A DNA stretch of 64,000 nt. Origin: Aquatica leii. Lineage: Eukaryota > Arthropoda > Insecta > Coleoptera > Lampyridae. The stretch covers positions 100,800,806 to 100,864,805 of the forward strand of contig CM069434.1 in the NCBI GenBank assembly GCA_035610365.1, read 5' to 3'. The notes beneath the pieces were generated by a model that was not told the origin of the DNA, searched no databases, and saw only the letters and a program-made list of their open reading frames with translations. Below, in pieces: positions 1 to 9,240 of the stretch; positions within the stretch are counted from its first letter, which is position 1; each line of letters begins with the position of its first letter. A program made the translations under genes and the position numbers.

Positions 1-227
1 TTTTTTGAAGGAAAATAATTTTTTTTTATTAAATAAAAGAGTAGTTTAATTTGTCAAGTGAATGAAGATTATTCACACGTTACTTTTGTGTTACAAAGTA
101 ATTTGTATTTTTAATTGTAATTGAAATACTATTTTATATTTTGTATTTTCGAAATTTTGTATTCTATATCTTGTATCTAGTATTTTAAATACAGAATATT
201 AATGTAATTTGTATTTAGGTTTATTGA

Positions 228-255
228 TTACCAAGTGGGGTCAGATTTGACCCCA
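228..255. repeat. Left subterminal palindrome of piggyBac 1
   Basis: TTACCAAG followed by the near-palindrome TGGGGTCAGATTTGACCCCA (236-255). The same unit recurs at 4266-4293 in the same orientation. It probably contains the left terminal repeat and a transposase-binding site. Palindromic GGGT..ACCC-type ends are known in some piggyBac families. Confidence 0.7.
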
Positions 256-381
256 AGTTTTTTTTCTTATTTCGTAAAGAAAAACTGATTAATTTGTAAT
301 GGTAAAATTTATTAATATTTTAAATTAGCATTAGATTTCATATAAACTAATAAAAATATAAAAATAAAATGTAAACATAAA

Positions 382-1702
382 TTAGTGAGGGCAACAACTA
401 TTACATATTATTGTAGTTTTTTTCTGGCAATATTGTTTACATACAAAGAGTTTGCACTTTTCACATGTTTCCGAACATTTTTTGTCATTTGCTCTTGGAT
501 ATATCTTACAACGACCTCTTTTTGGGCGAGCGATAGTTTCGTCTTGCGGTCCCCACTTCCTCTGGTTCTGTGTCTGCCAAAACCATCGCTATTGCATTCT
601 GCACATGTCTTGGTAATCCTTGAAGTGTAGGTTTTTTGATATGTGGAATTACTAATTCAAACCCAAGTTTTTGCAAAAATAATCGTCTTTGAGATGTTTT
701 CCCTTTTTCAAAATTTCCAAATTTCGTAGTGTATAGAATAAATGCATTCATGGCAGCAATATCAAGAAAATTAAAAAATAGAACAAGAAACCAGCGATTT
801 GTATTTCTTCTGCATGAGTATTCCTTCACCATTTTATCCACGCTGTCCACAGCTCCTTTGCAGCTATTATAGTCCAAGATAACTTGCGGTTTGTAACTGT
901 GGTCTTCTCCGGACAATTCCAAATCTTGGTGTTGCGTTGAAAGTAGCATAACGCTTCTATATTTTTTAGGTACGTAAGATACTAAAATTGTGTCTTCTCC
1001 ATATAGAATTTCGCTTGAGTATTCTGCTCGATTTCTTTTTGACAAAAATTCTTTTGGTATTTCTTTACGTGTTTTACGAATTATTTCGGTCAAGGTTTTT
1101 GATTGCTGCAGTTGCTCCTTCGCCAAAGACATAGACGTAAAAAAATTATCTGTGGTAATACCATAACTGTCTCTCAAACCCTCAACCAAATCCAAAACTA
1201 CCCGCTTCTCTATAAATAAAATTTTATACTCGTGCATAAAACGATAAAATTGTGTTTTACCTTGTTTCCGTTCTGGAGCGTTGTCTACCATTCCAGTATA
1301 TATTTGGAAATTCCAGCAATATCTGTTATTAACATCGCATAAAGCCCAGGTTTTAATTCCGTATTTATCTGGCTTTGACTTCATATACACTCGAAAGAGA
1401 CATTTTCCACGGAAAGAAACAAGTTGTTCATCAATACATACTTCAGCATTAGGGTTATTCGATTTTTTGCAATTTGCAGCGAGAATATCGTGAATGTTAC
1501 GAATAGCTGCTAATTTATCTGCTGCCCGTCGTTCTTCTCGGGTGTCCATATCGTCAAATCGAATGTATTTCAAAAGGTTTCTCATTCGACTACCAGACAT
1601 TGCAGCACAAAAAATTGGTTTATGGAGAGACATGTATTTCGTACTCCACAGCTCCAATATTGGTTCTTGGCGTGCTTTCAAACTACCAGCTAGAAGCAGT
1701 AA
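382..1702 (-). pseudogene. piggyBac transposase, catalytic core and cysteine-rich tail
   Basis: Cut-and-paste transposase, 3' part. The reading frame enters from the copia insert and becomes piggyBac at LLAGSLKARQEPILELW. The three catalytic aspartates of the family are visible in VCIDEQL, TTDNFFT and GAVDSVDKM. Downstream is the conserved RRNTNRWFLVLFFNFLDIAA block. The open frame stops at 506, but a +1/-1 shift near 515 opens a cysteine-rich tail running to a stop at 382-384, with the spacing C-x10-C-x3-C-x2-C-x4-C-x3-C, then a final C-x2-CC group. That is the zinc-binding C-terminal domain of piggyBac transposases. Only this one frameshift breaks the block, so the copy is relatively young. 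Confidence 0.88.
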
Positions 1703-2422
1703 GGTACGATTTTCCCGCTCAGCACTTCCATTCTGTTCAGGAGTAAATGGCATTGCCATTTGAAACTAAATGCCTTGCTCTTCCAGGAAACTCTTCACAT
1801 CATAGTTGTCAAATTCACGACCACCATCAGTCATTATACACTTTATTTTAATGCCATTATTTATGGTTTCTTGAACAAATATTTTCATACAATCCGCAAC
1901 TTCACCTTTTTCTTTTAGAAAAAATACGCGCCTAAATTTTGTAAAATCATCCTTCAGATACAAAAAGTATTTAGACCCTCCAACTGATGCCGTCTGCATT
2001 GGTCCACAGACATCCGCATGTATAAGTTCTCCCGGGGCAGTTGCTCTATTGGAACGATGGTAAAATGAACGTGTTTTTTGTTTTCCAAACACACATCCTT
2101 CACAAAAACTGTCTTTGCACTCAACTTCAATGTTATGTCTCCTAAGAAAAACTTCAACATACTTCTTATTTTGGTGACATAAGCGCTCGTGCCATAGCTG
2201 TAATGGTTCCTTCCTTTTGGCTACTATTGCTTGTTTTCTAGCCAATCGAATATTCAATGTGTATAAACCATTAAACGATGCAATTCCTGAAAGATGAGTT
2301 ATTCCATTCTTTATAAACTTACATCCATTCTTGTTAGCTTCAAAATTGTAGCTTTTCTTTATCGCACAGCCTACGGAGAAAAGGTTTCTCGACACTTCAG
2401 AAACAAACCAAACATTTTCCAT
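1703..2422 (-). pseudogene. Copia pre-integrase and integrase core, truncated
   Basis: Contains the pre-integrase histidine/cysteine motif (LWHERLCHQN, then CEGCVFGKQ) and the integrase core with HADVCGPM (first Asp), IMTDGGREF (second Asp) and, after an in-frame TAG, FTPEQNGSAERENRTL (Glu). Coding continues a few codons past the catalytic Glu and then runs directly into piggyBac at 1702. Integrase would insert the cDNA; this copy lacks its C-terminal domain. Confidence 0.87.
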
Positions 2423-2509
2423 TCGTTTCGATATCCATTTATCATTTACAAGAGCCTCAATCTATACAGTACCTTGACCCATGGCTAAGATTATTTGTTT
2501 GTTACCAAC

Positions 2510-3312
2510 TTAAATTTGTTGAGGCGTTACAAATTCCTCATAATTATCTAACCATTCTTTATACTTTGTCATGTGTGTGGACGCACCTAAATCAGTCAAC
2601 CATTTCTCATGTTCTTCTAAATCAGAAGTGCACACAAATGCATCACCACAATGTGATCCTTTCTGTCGCTGTTTTTCTTGCAAACGTTTGGGACAATTCT
2701 TTATGAAATGTGTAAACTCATGACATTTGAAACTTCTTCTTTTGCTTTTCTTTCTTATGAGCCCTCGGAGCAACCAAAGCAACAGGTTCCTCGTGTTTAG
2801 ATGGCAGCCTCATCTCGATTAACCTAAGACGCTCTAATAACAAGTTAATAGTACTCTCTGCCACTGGAATAGATTCCCACACGCTCTTAAATTCAAAGTA
2901 TACTACAGACAATGTTGACAGAATACGATTCATTAGTAGCAAATCAGGAAGTTTTGTCTTCACTAACCGTTCAAGCTCATCGTTGAGTTCATAGAAATTT
3001 TTCTGTAGCTTTGCAACATGCGTAGCCACATTCTCAGAAGGATTCTTCGTGACTTTGAAAAGTTCCTCCATCAACCGATCCACTCGTTGCCCCCAGTTTT
3101 GTTCATACACACACTTCAATTTTTCCCATGTTTCCATCGAAGTTTTATATGTTGATGTTAAGTCGGAATTGTTTTCATTTAGGGATCCTACAATTATTAA
3201 TTGAGCTAACGCATTATTTTTTCTAAAAACTTGTGCTTCCTTCTACTTGGCCTTTCCATTTAGCCCAATTCTTCGCACCTTCTAATTTTTCTACATGTGC
3301 CTTAAATTCCAT
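2510..3312 (-). pseudogene. Copia gag and protease region
   Basis: Begins at ATG 3312 with MEFKAHVEKLEGAKNWAKW, a typical copia gag start. An internal deletion or shift near 3230 removes part of gag, then it continues through METWEKLKCVYEQNW and RLMEELFKV to about 2718. A frame change leads to a zinc knuckle (FKCHEFTHFIKNCPKR, first cysteine lost) and the protease site WLTDLGAS, where the usual DSGA has become DLGA. Capsid and maturation functions in intact elements; clearly dead here. Confidence 0.82.
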
Positions 3313-3428
3313 CGTTATATACAAACAACAAAATGTAACCAAACAAAGTTTTACTCAAAACGACGCTACCCACTTGGATACAAACACGTGGTTAGTAAAA
3401 AACTTAATTTTCTTTCTCAATTATGCCT

Positions 3429-3440
3429 GGGCCCATAACC
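3429..3440 (-). promoter_or_regulatory. Copia primer-binding site
   Basis: GGTTATGGGCCC on the minus strand just inside the LTR. As I recall it, the same motif serves as primer site in Drosophila copia, which is primed by a half-molecule of initiator methionine tRNA. Confidence 0.6.
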
Positions 3441-3442
3441 TA

Positions 3443-3618
3443 TTGAAATTGCACAAGTTGATAACTTTTGCTAAACAACTAAGACACGATACAGCACATG
3501 GAATTAACGAAAGGGTGATCGGTACAACGTTTTTACATGCATTCTATTTAAGGTTGCCAGATTTACAAAAAGAACGAAAAACCCCTAGTTGTCATGTTTA
3601 CAAAAAATACTTACAACA
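3443..3618 (-). repeat. Copia 5' LTR
   Basis: About 175 bp between the TGTTG start at 3618 and the primer site. No second copy exists in the window, so the inner end is inferred from the primer site and not from an LTR pair. Confidence 0.6.
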
Positions 3619-4069
3619 AGTAATCCAAAAATTGCAAGTAACTCATCCGCATCTACTGGTTTCCACGTATCGCCTACAATTCTTCTAGCTCGAATGTTTG
3701 TTTCTCTAAGTATTATGTTCATTTTGTCTTCCGAGATAAACAAATGGAAAGCATCTAGACATGTTGAAATATGTTCACTGAATTTTGTTAATCCTGGCGG
3801 TGTTTTTAGAATATTTCGCTGATTTCGTCTTCTAACATGAGGCTTATCTTTTTTCCATATGAAACCATCTTTACCCACTAGTATATCTTTATCATTGAGC
3901 GCATTATCATCACTGTCATCGTTTTTCGAACTTTCAATCGGGTTTACAGCAGGTACACTTACCTCTTCAAATTCGGCATCACTATCGTCAGATAAAATTT
4001 CATCTTTAATTTCATTCAGTAAATTAATATTTCTTCCACTTCACGCTGAGACAAATATTTTCTAGCCAT
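3619..4069 (-). pseudogene. piggyBac transposase, N-terminal part
   Basis: N-terminal exon-like block of the same transposase. The likely start is the ATG at 4069 (MARKYLSQREVEEIL), followed by a one-base deletion near 4020 and then an acidic stretch rich in D, E and S, as in piggyBac N-termini. The frame continues through WKKDKPHVRRR, FSEHISTCLDAFHLFI and DADELLAIFGLL, where it meets the copia insertion. If the insert and one copy of TTACT are removed, the reading frame continues as GLLLLAGS into the downstream block, so both halves are one gene. Confidence 0.85.
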
Positions 4070-4265
4070 AATTCAACAACAACTATTTCCAATCAAATGT
4101 AATAACACAGCAGACACACTTTTCAACTGATTCGAACAAACTCACCGAATGTAATGACTAAAGACGGAATGGTAGTAATCATGATTCAGACGAATAACAC
4201 GTTGAAACAAGCAGATTCGATGACAAATGCAGACAAAATTTTAGAATTACTTTTTAGAACGTCGG

Positions 4266-4293
4266 TTACCAAGTGGGGTCAAATATGACCCCA
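4266..4293. repeat. Right subterminal palindrome of piggyBac 1
   Basis: TTACCAAG plus TGGGGTCAAATATGACCCCA (4274-4293), two central bases different from the left copy. It lies about 140 bp inside the right terminal repeat at 4433-4452, so the right end has both an outer terminus and this inner palindrome. Confidence 0.7.
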
Positions 4294-4542
4294 TTGACAA
4301 TATTTTTTTACGTCGCAAAACAAATAACAATTGAAAAATTTGTTATATATTATTAAACATTGTTGAAAGAAACTTAGCTAAAAAAATATTGGGACAGTTG
4401 TAAAAAAAACTTAAGAAAAGACAACAAAAAAGACCCCAATGGTAAAGGTTAAATTTTAAGTTAAGTGAGCGTTTTGTTTGAAATTTTTTTATTTTCTGAA
4501 CACTTAAAAAAAGTTGTTTGCTTGTAATTACAGGATCAGAAC

Positions 4543-4711
4543 TGTAGTGTTAGCACGTAGTATGAGTGTTAGAACGTAGCCAAGGTAATGAGGTGGAGGG
4601 GGTAATGGCGTTCCTGAACGTGTAAATGTTTGACTTTTGTTACTATAAAATATATGTTTTATGTATTCTTAATGTTATATATTTGCTATAATAAAGAGAT
4701 AGAACAATACA
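4543..4711 (+). repeat. 5' LTR of gypsy 1
   Basis: 169 bp running from TGTAGTGTTAGCACG to AATACA, bounded by TG and CA and followed directly by the primer site. Contains an AATAAA-like signal (ATAATAAAG, about 4689). No full second copy lies downstream, so boundaries rest on TG..CA and the primer site. Confidence 0.6.
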
Positions 4712-4731
4712 TGGTGGCAGCGGTGGGATCG
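4712..4731 (+). promoter_or_regulatory. Primer-binding site of gypsy 1
   Basis: TGGTGGCAGCGGTGGGATCG immediately after the LTR. Its complement ends ...GCTGCCACCA, the form of a tRNA 3' end with CCA. I cannot name the tRNA with certainty. Confidence 0.55.
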
Positions 4732-4810
4732 GTATGCGTTAAGTAGATAACTAAATATAATCATATTACCAAAGAGTATATAATAACAAAAAATAAAATC
4801 GTACGCAATA

Positions 4811-5435
4811 ATGGCGGAGTCGAGCTATGAGCCTACAACGTTAAAATCTGAAATTATGGTGTCTCCACCAGAGAAATTCAATTTTTCCAATTCTGCAAAT
4901 TGTCCCACATGGCGTAGAAGGTTTGAAAGATATATTTCGGTAACCGGAATAAGTAACAAAAGTGACGAAAATAAAATTAACGTTTTTTTGTATATACTGA
5001 AACAAAATCTGAAGAAATTTTAGTTCAATTGCCTGCAGTTCCCAATAAGTTTGACGAATGTTTACATGCCTTTAAAAATTACTTCATTCCAAAGCGCAAC
5101 ATTATATTTGAAAGATTTAAATTTAACTCGAAAACTCAACAAGTGGAGGAGTCAATTGATGCCTTTATTACTGCCTTGCAGAACACTGTAATTATGGTTC
5201 TTTAAAAGATGAGGTCATTTGAGACCGATTAGTTGTAGGGATGCTTGACACAAAGTCGAGTGAAACAATGCAATTAAAAAGCGATTTAAAATTGTCAGAC
5301 GGAATCCTTATTGTAAGACAAGCTAAAACACAGGCTCAACAATCTAAAATGTTACGGAATACTCACAGTTTAAATTCTATACAAAAAAGCCATATAACTG
5401 GTTCTGAACATTTATCATTTACAGTTCCGATATGA
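4811..5435 (+). pseudogene. Gag of gypsy 1
   Basis: Starts MAESSYEPTTLKSEIMV and shows the family pattern of FNFSNSANCPTWRRRFERYI, then (after a frameshift at 5015) HAFKNYFIPKRNIIFERFKF and EESIDAFITALQN, then LKSDLKLSDGILIVRQAK. These match the retrotransposon gag layout (W..RRFERF, F..R.N.I.ER..FN, E..D.FI..L). There are stops near 5203 and 5232. Confidence 0.75.
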
Positions 5436-5495
5436 AATTCTAAGGGCCAGTACTCAAACCCAAGTCGCAGCAGCTCATTTACAAAAAAAAGAAAT

Positions 5496-6119
5496 ATGTT
5501 TTTTTTGGGTTGGCAGCTCACAGTCGACGTATCTGCTAGAAGATCTAATTGCAGAAACTGTGGTAAACATGGTCATTGGAATAAAGTCTGTCGGATGAAG
5601 AAACAAGGAAAGAAAATTTCAACCCTTGCAGTCACTACAGAAGATTCCAATCCCCAAGAGGACAAGTTTATAGGGTCTGTATCAAGCATGTCTGATACTC
5701 CTATTTTTCTAAATCTAGATATAAATGACGTAATGTTTAATGTTAAGTTTCTAATAGACACTGGAGCAGATATAGTTTGTTTCCCAATTGAGATGTTAGA
5801 AAAATTACTTAAAGAAAAAATATTTTCTTGTAATGAAACTGTATGAGGTTCAGATGATCATATCCTTAAGTTAATGGGTAAAATTGCAACAAAACTTTTA
5901 CTTTCTACTAAGCCAGTAAGGTTTTGTATCATAAATCTGTATATCATCGAAAGTCTTAAATATCTTATATTGGGAAGGCGTGGCATTGGAAAATTAGAGA
6001 TTTTAGAAATGTACTTAAATTCTATTTCAAATTCAGGATTATTAAGACTTGAGTATAATGATCAATTAATATTTTCAATAAAATTGGTACATTCAAAACT
6101 GAATGGGAAATTAACTTAA
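5496..6119 (+). pseudogene. Zinc knuckle and protease of gypsy 1
   Basis: A CCHC knuckle (CRNCGKHGHWNKVC) binds the RNA genome in intact elements. It is followed by the aspartic protease active site FLIDTGADIVCFP with DTGA intact. A stop at 5844 and a frame change separate it from the protease tail, MGKIATKLLLSTKPVRF to YLILGRRGIGKLEILE. The frame ends at 6119, where RT begins in another frame. Confidence 0.78.
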
Positions 6120-6149
6120 AGGAAAATTCCATTCCATATGTACAAACCG

Positions 6150-6920
6150 TGCCGAAATCAGTACCAATCCCATTATTAAGTACTCAAATCAGAAATTGAT
6201 CGATTGGTAACACTTGAAATAATGTTTTTTTATGATCCAACACCTGTCGTATCACGAATAGTCGTAGTTCAAAAAGAGGAAGGAGTAAGATTATGTGTTA
6301 ATTACACTAAATTAAACAGGAACGTTTTACGGTCCCATTTTGCTATTCCTAAAGTTGAAAATACACTAGCAAAATCGAATGGTGCTAAATGGTTTTCTAA
6401 ACTAGACGCTTCGTCTAGATTCTATCAAATTAAACTAAAGAAAGAATGTTAACATTTGACGACGTTTATTTGCTCTTTTGGAAGATTCTTATTTAAACGA
6501 CTTCCATTTGTACTCTAGAGTATTTCTCGTATACGTTTAACAGAATCTTTTCTGGTATAAGTGGTGTTATTTGTCACATAGATGATATATTAATATTTTC
6601 CAATTTTCTAGGATCACATGATAAAATCCTACATGAAGTTCTTCAAAGGCTTCATAAGGAAGATATCACTTTGAATAAAAAAAATGTATTTTCGTTAGCA
6701 ATGAAGTGCCTTATTTGGGACACATTATCTCAGACAAAGGTATTTCTATTAAACCAAATAGAATTAAAACCATCACAGATTTCCCAAATCCGACAACTAA
6801 AACCGAATTATTACGGTTGCTAGGCATGATAAATTTGGTGGGAAAATTCATTAACAATAAAGCGGACATTCTTGAACCGTTACCATCGTTGCTTAAGAGC
6901 GATGTAAATTTTATCTGAAG
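6150..6920 (+). pseudogene. Reverse transcriptase of gypsy 1
   Basis: Shows RT blocks in order: VVVQKEEGVRLCVNYTKLN, WFSKLDASSRFYQIKL (first catalytic Asp), then after a shift ICSFGRFLFKRLPF, the active site CHIDDILIFS at 6572-6598 (the usual Y of YxDD is H), and YLGHIISDKGISIKPNR with NPTTKTELLRLLGMINL. At least three frame changes are needed. This synthesised element cDNA in the ancestor; here it is inactive. Confidence 0.82.
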
Positions 6921-7062
6921 TACTGCCCAAACTAAATCCTTCAATAAGATAAAGTCAGATTTACCAAATCTCCTCTTGCTTTTTTTGACTCCTCGAAGCA
7001 AATTATTATAAGCGCGGATGCCTTTTGTTTCGGGGTAGGAACAGTATTAATCCGTGGAAAAA
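6921..7062 (+). pseudogene. RNase H fragment of gypsy 1
   Basis: Only the start of RNase H remains: in shifted frames KSPLAFFDSSKQIII and ISADAFCFGVGTVLIRG, which carries the first catalytic Asp (ADA). It is cut off at about 7060 by the deletion that fuses it to integrase. Confidence 0.6.
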
Positions 7063-7974
7063 ATACGCGTTGATCTTTTTAAGCATAAGTCCTGCTATCT
7101 AATCGTAGTTGACTATTTCTCTAAATTTTTTGAAATTTTTCCTCTAAAAAACCTTAGCGAGGATTTTATTATGTCAAAATTAAAATCTTTATTCGCAATT
7201 TTTTGAATTTACGAGATAGTCCGATCCGACAATGGTCCTCAATTCCGATTACCCTTTAAGAAGTTTGCGGATGACTATAATTTCAACCACATAACAAGCA
7301 GTCCTTATTTTCCTCAGTCTAACGGTTGTGTAGAGGCCGCGGTTAAGACTGCTGAAAACCTGATCAAAAAAAATTCGGACTTAACTATGGCTTTACTATC
7401 TTATTGTGTTACACCGTTAACTTGTGGGTTTAGCCTAGCAGAATTGCTTTTTAAAAGAAAAATTTAAAGTAATCTTCCTATGCTGCCTTCTAAATATACA
7501 CAAGTAATAAACACAAAATTTTTCCGAAAAAAAAGTGAAAGAAAGATAAAGCAAGGTAGAAACTATAATTCTAGACATGTTAAACCGTTACCTGATTTAA
7601 CAATAGGTCAACGAGTATGGGTAATCGACTTAAGAGAGTATGGAACCATCGTAGATTTTGCTAAATATCCGCGTTCACATTTAGTACAGACAGCTGGTAA
7701 CGTTTATTGACACAATAGGTGGCACCTTACTTTGGCACCTTATTCAACAAACTGTCATAACGGCTTTGGATCAATTGCTCAAACCATTGAACCAGTTCCT
7801 AGTAAAGTAATTACATATACAGAAATTGTGACGAACGAACAAAATGATTCGTTTGAACCTAAAACAGTGGTTATGAACAGGCCAAGTAGAATTAGAAATG
7901 CTCCAGCTTGGCATAACGATTATATTGCAGGCTGCTCGCTTAAAAAAAGGGATGTAGTATTTACCAGAGGATAG
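7063..7974 (+). pseudogene. Integrase core and C-terminus of gypsy 1
   Basis: Core motifs: YLIVVDYFSKFFEIFPL (first Asp), IVRSDNGPQF (second Asp), SSPYFPQSNGCVEAAVK (Glu), then PLTCGFSLAELLF and LPMLPSKYTQ. The C-terminal part has RHVKPLPDLTIGQRVWV, a GPY-like stretch, and RPSRIRNAPAWHNDYIA near the end. Stops at 7204, 7465 and 7708. The N-terminal zinc-binding domain is missing through the deletion at 7060. Confidence 0.83.
7942..7958 (+). promoter_or_regulatory. Polypurine tract and stub of a 3' LTR
   Basis: AAAAAAAGGGA followed by TGTAGT, the same six bases that open the 5' LTR at 4543. Sequence after 7958 no longer matches the LTR, so the 3' LTR is lost or very diverged. Confidence 0.45.
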
Positions 7975-8108
7975 TCTCACCACAAACAAGGCAAAGTGGA
8001 ACAATGCAAGTAATCAGAACAGCCGAATCTTGGCATTAGGACCTTGAAACGCTTGTTTGTAAGAATTATGGCCCGAACTGCCATGAAAGCCCCATTATGA
8101 AAACAAAT

Positions 8109-8640
8109 TCAGTTTTTTGTCCTATTACAGCTTTTATTGTTATTAATAATCGTCCCACAGTATGGCCAAGCAAAGCTTGCAAAGCAACTTTTGCACACAC
8201 AAGTGGAAGTCACTTTGATATATTCCCGCTTCGGATAGCAATCTTTCTTTGCAACTGGAACTACTTTGTATGAAGGAAATATTTTTTTGGCACTCACCTT
8301 GATTAAATTATATTGATGTCGAGATAATTTTCTACCAAAACCGCTAGAGCATCTTTACCTGACATAACTTGTTGTTCGAGCGATTTTGCGTATGTTTTTC
8401 TATATTTACTCGCACGTTTCAAAGTAGTGCTTGTAATTTCGTGCAACGCTTTTCAGGCTTGTGCTTGTGCCGTCGCTTCTAGGCCCATTTGGGTAGCGTA
8501 ATTTAATATATTTACGGATATGCAATTTCTCAACTTCTTAGTTTTTAGTCGCTTAGTACGGCGAGAACTTCATTCAAATGATATTTTTGTGTGTCCGCGT
8601 TTTTTCTCTTGTTTCTTTTTTTTCTTCTATGGTCTGAAAT
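8109..8640 (-). pseudogene. Unassigned minus-strand coding candidate, cysteine-rich tail
   Basis: I do not recognise this. Two adjacent stretches look coding. Minus 8550-8307 reads, with a single TGA, KLRNCISVNILNYATQMG, LEATAQAQA, KALHEITSTTLKRASK and YAKSLEQQVMSGKDALAVLV, an alpha-helical composition. A second frame, open from about 8298 to 8109, gives SYKVVPVAKKDCYPKRE through CVCKSC and FAWPYCGTIINNNKSC, with six cysteines spaced 13, 1, 2, 8 and 10 apart. Upstream is a good acceptor (TTTTTTAATTTCATTTCAG near 8640) and at the join a perfect donor (AAG/GTGAGT at 8298). It may be a decayed host gene or an unfamiliar element ORF. Confidence 0.3.
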
Positions 8641-9240
8641 GAAATTAAAAAATCCAGCCACTTAGCATTATTTTTAGAAAATCTACCCTATATTATAAAT
8701 GCCTTTATCTAACAAGATTTGTAGTCTGATTTAAAATATGATAATTTTTTATTCAAAATCTTAAGATACTTCTCATCGCATTTTGTTAGTGTTTCTAATT
8801 ATAAACATAGTGTTCGAACTCGTTCCTAAAAGAAAATTAAAATAAATTACATTGATATGTACAAAACGTTATTATTTATTTATTAGTCTTGAAAAAAAAA
8901 CTCGAATAGTGACGAAAAGTGCAAATAAGTGCAAGAAACTAAACCGATTATGAAAAGCACAACCAATATTCATTATAAAAAATCTAAAATTACAACTTGG
9001 ACTGTCTTGGAACATAATTAATAGCCTGCGTGTTTCTAGTCTCGATACTCACTAATGAATTGTTAATAAGCGGCTTGACAAAAAGCATCTCAAATTAAAC
9101 GTATTTTTAAATTCAAAAAGCTTGACAGCGTTGGGTTTTATGGGTAGAGCGACGACATATCGACCTTCGGATCAAGATTACCTATTTTCTAAAACTTGAC
9201 GAGCAAGTCTGAAGGATTGGGCTGAAAAGTTAGAAAAGAG
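8641..9240. other. No gene seen
   Basis: AT-rich sequence without coding signal, repeats or recognisable ends. Confidence 0.6.

Larger units (their letters stand above)
1703..3618 (-). mobile_element. Copia (Ty1/copia) retrotransposon fragment lacking its 3' half
   Basis: Starts on the minus strand at 3618 with TGTTG, the usual copia LTR start, followed by a short LTR, a primer site, gag, protease, pre-integrase and most of the integrase core. It stops abruptly at 1703 inside integrase, so reverse transcriptase, RNase H and the 3' LTR are absent. It is bordered by TTACT on both sides (3619-3623 and 1698-1702, minus-strand reading), a 5 bp direct repeat as expected for copia integration. Removing insert plus one repeat restores the piggyBac frame exactly. 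Coding parts contain a stop, a frameshift or deletion in gag, and lost motif residues. Confidence 0.82.
228..4452 (-). mobile_element. piggyBac element 1, split by a copia insertion
   Basis: DNA transposon whose transposase is encoded on the minus strand in two blocks, about 4069-3624 and 1697-382, separated by a copia fragment. The right end reads, on the minus strand, TTAACCTTTACCATTGGGGTC starting at 4452, so a TTAA target (4449-4452) borders a terminus containing TTACCATTGGGGTC. The left end at 228 has the matching TTACCAAGTGGGGTC, but its flanking TTAA is not intact. Both ends also carry a near-palindrome. A TTAA target and a DDD transposase with a cysteine-rich tail are family hallmarks of piggyBac. 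The left boundary is less certain than the right. Confidence 0.8.
4543..7958 (+). mobile_element. Ty3/gypsy retrotransposon 1, deleted and lacking a 3' LTR
   Basis: Reads LTR, primer site, gag, zinc knuckle, protease, RT, a scrap of RNase H, integrase core and C-terminal region, then a purine tract. Element order (RT before integrase) places it in Ty3/gypsy. Many frameshifts and stops are present. A deletion near 7060 joins early RNase H to the integrase core, removing the rest of RNase H and the integrase zinc finger. Only the first bases of a 3' LTR seem to remain. Confidence 0.85.

Noticed and set aside
3595..3625. GTAAGT at the end of the piggyBac N-terminal block read as a splice donor
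   Set aside because: The matching acceptor phase near 1690 does not restore the frame, whereas a 5 bp target duplication around a copia LTR start does.
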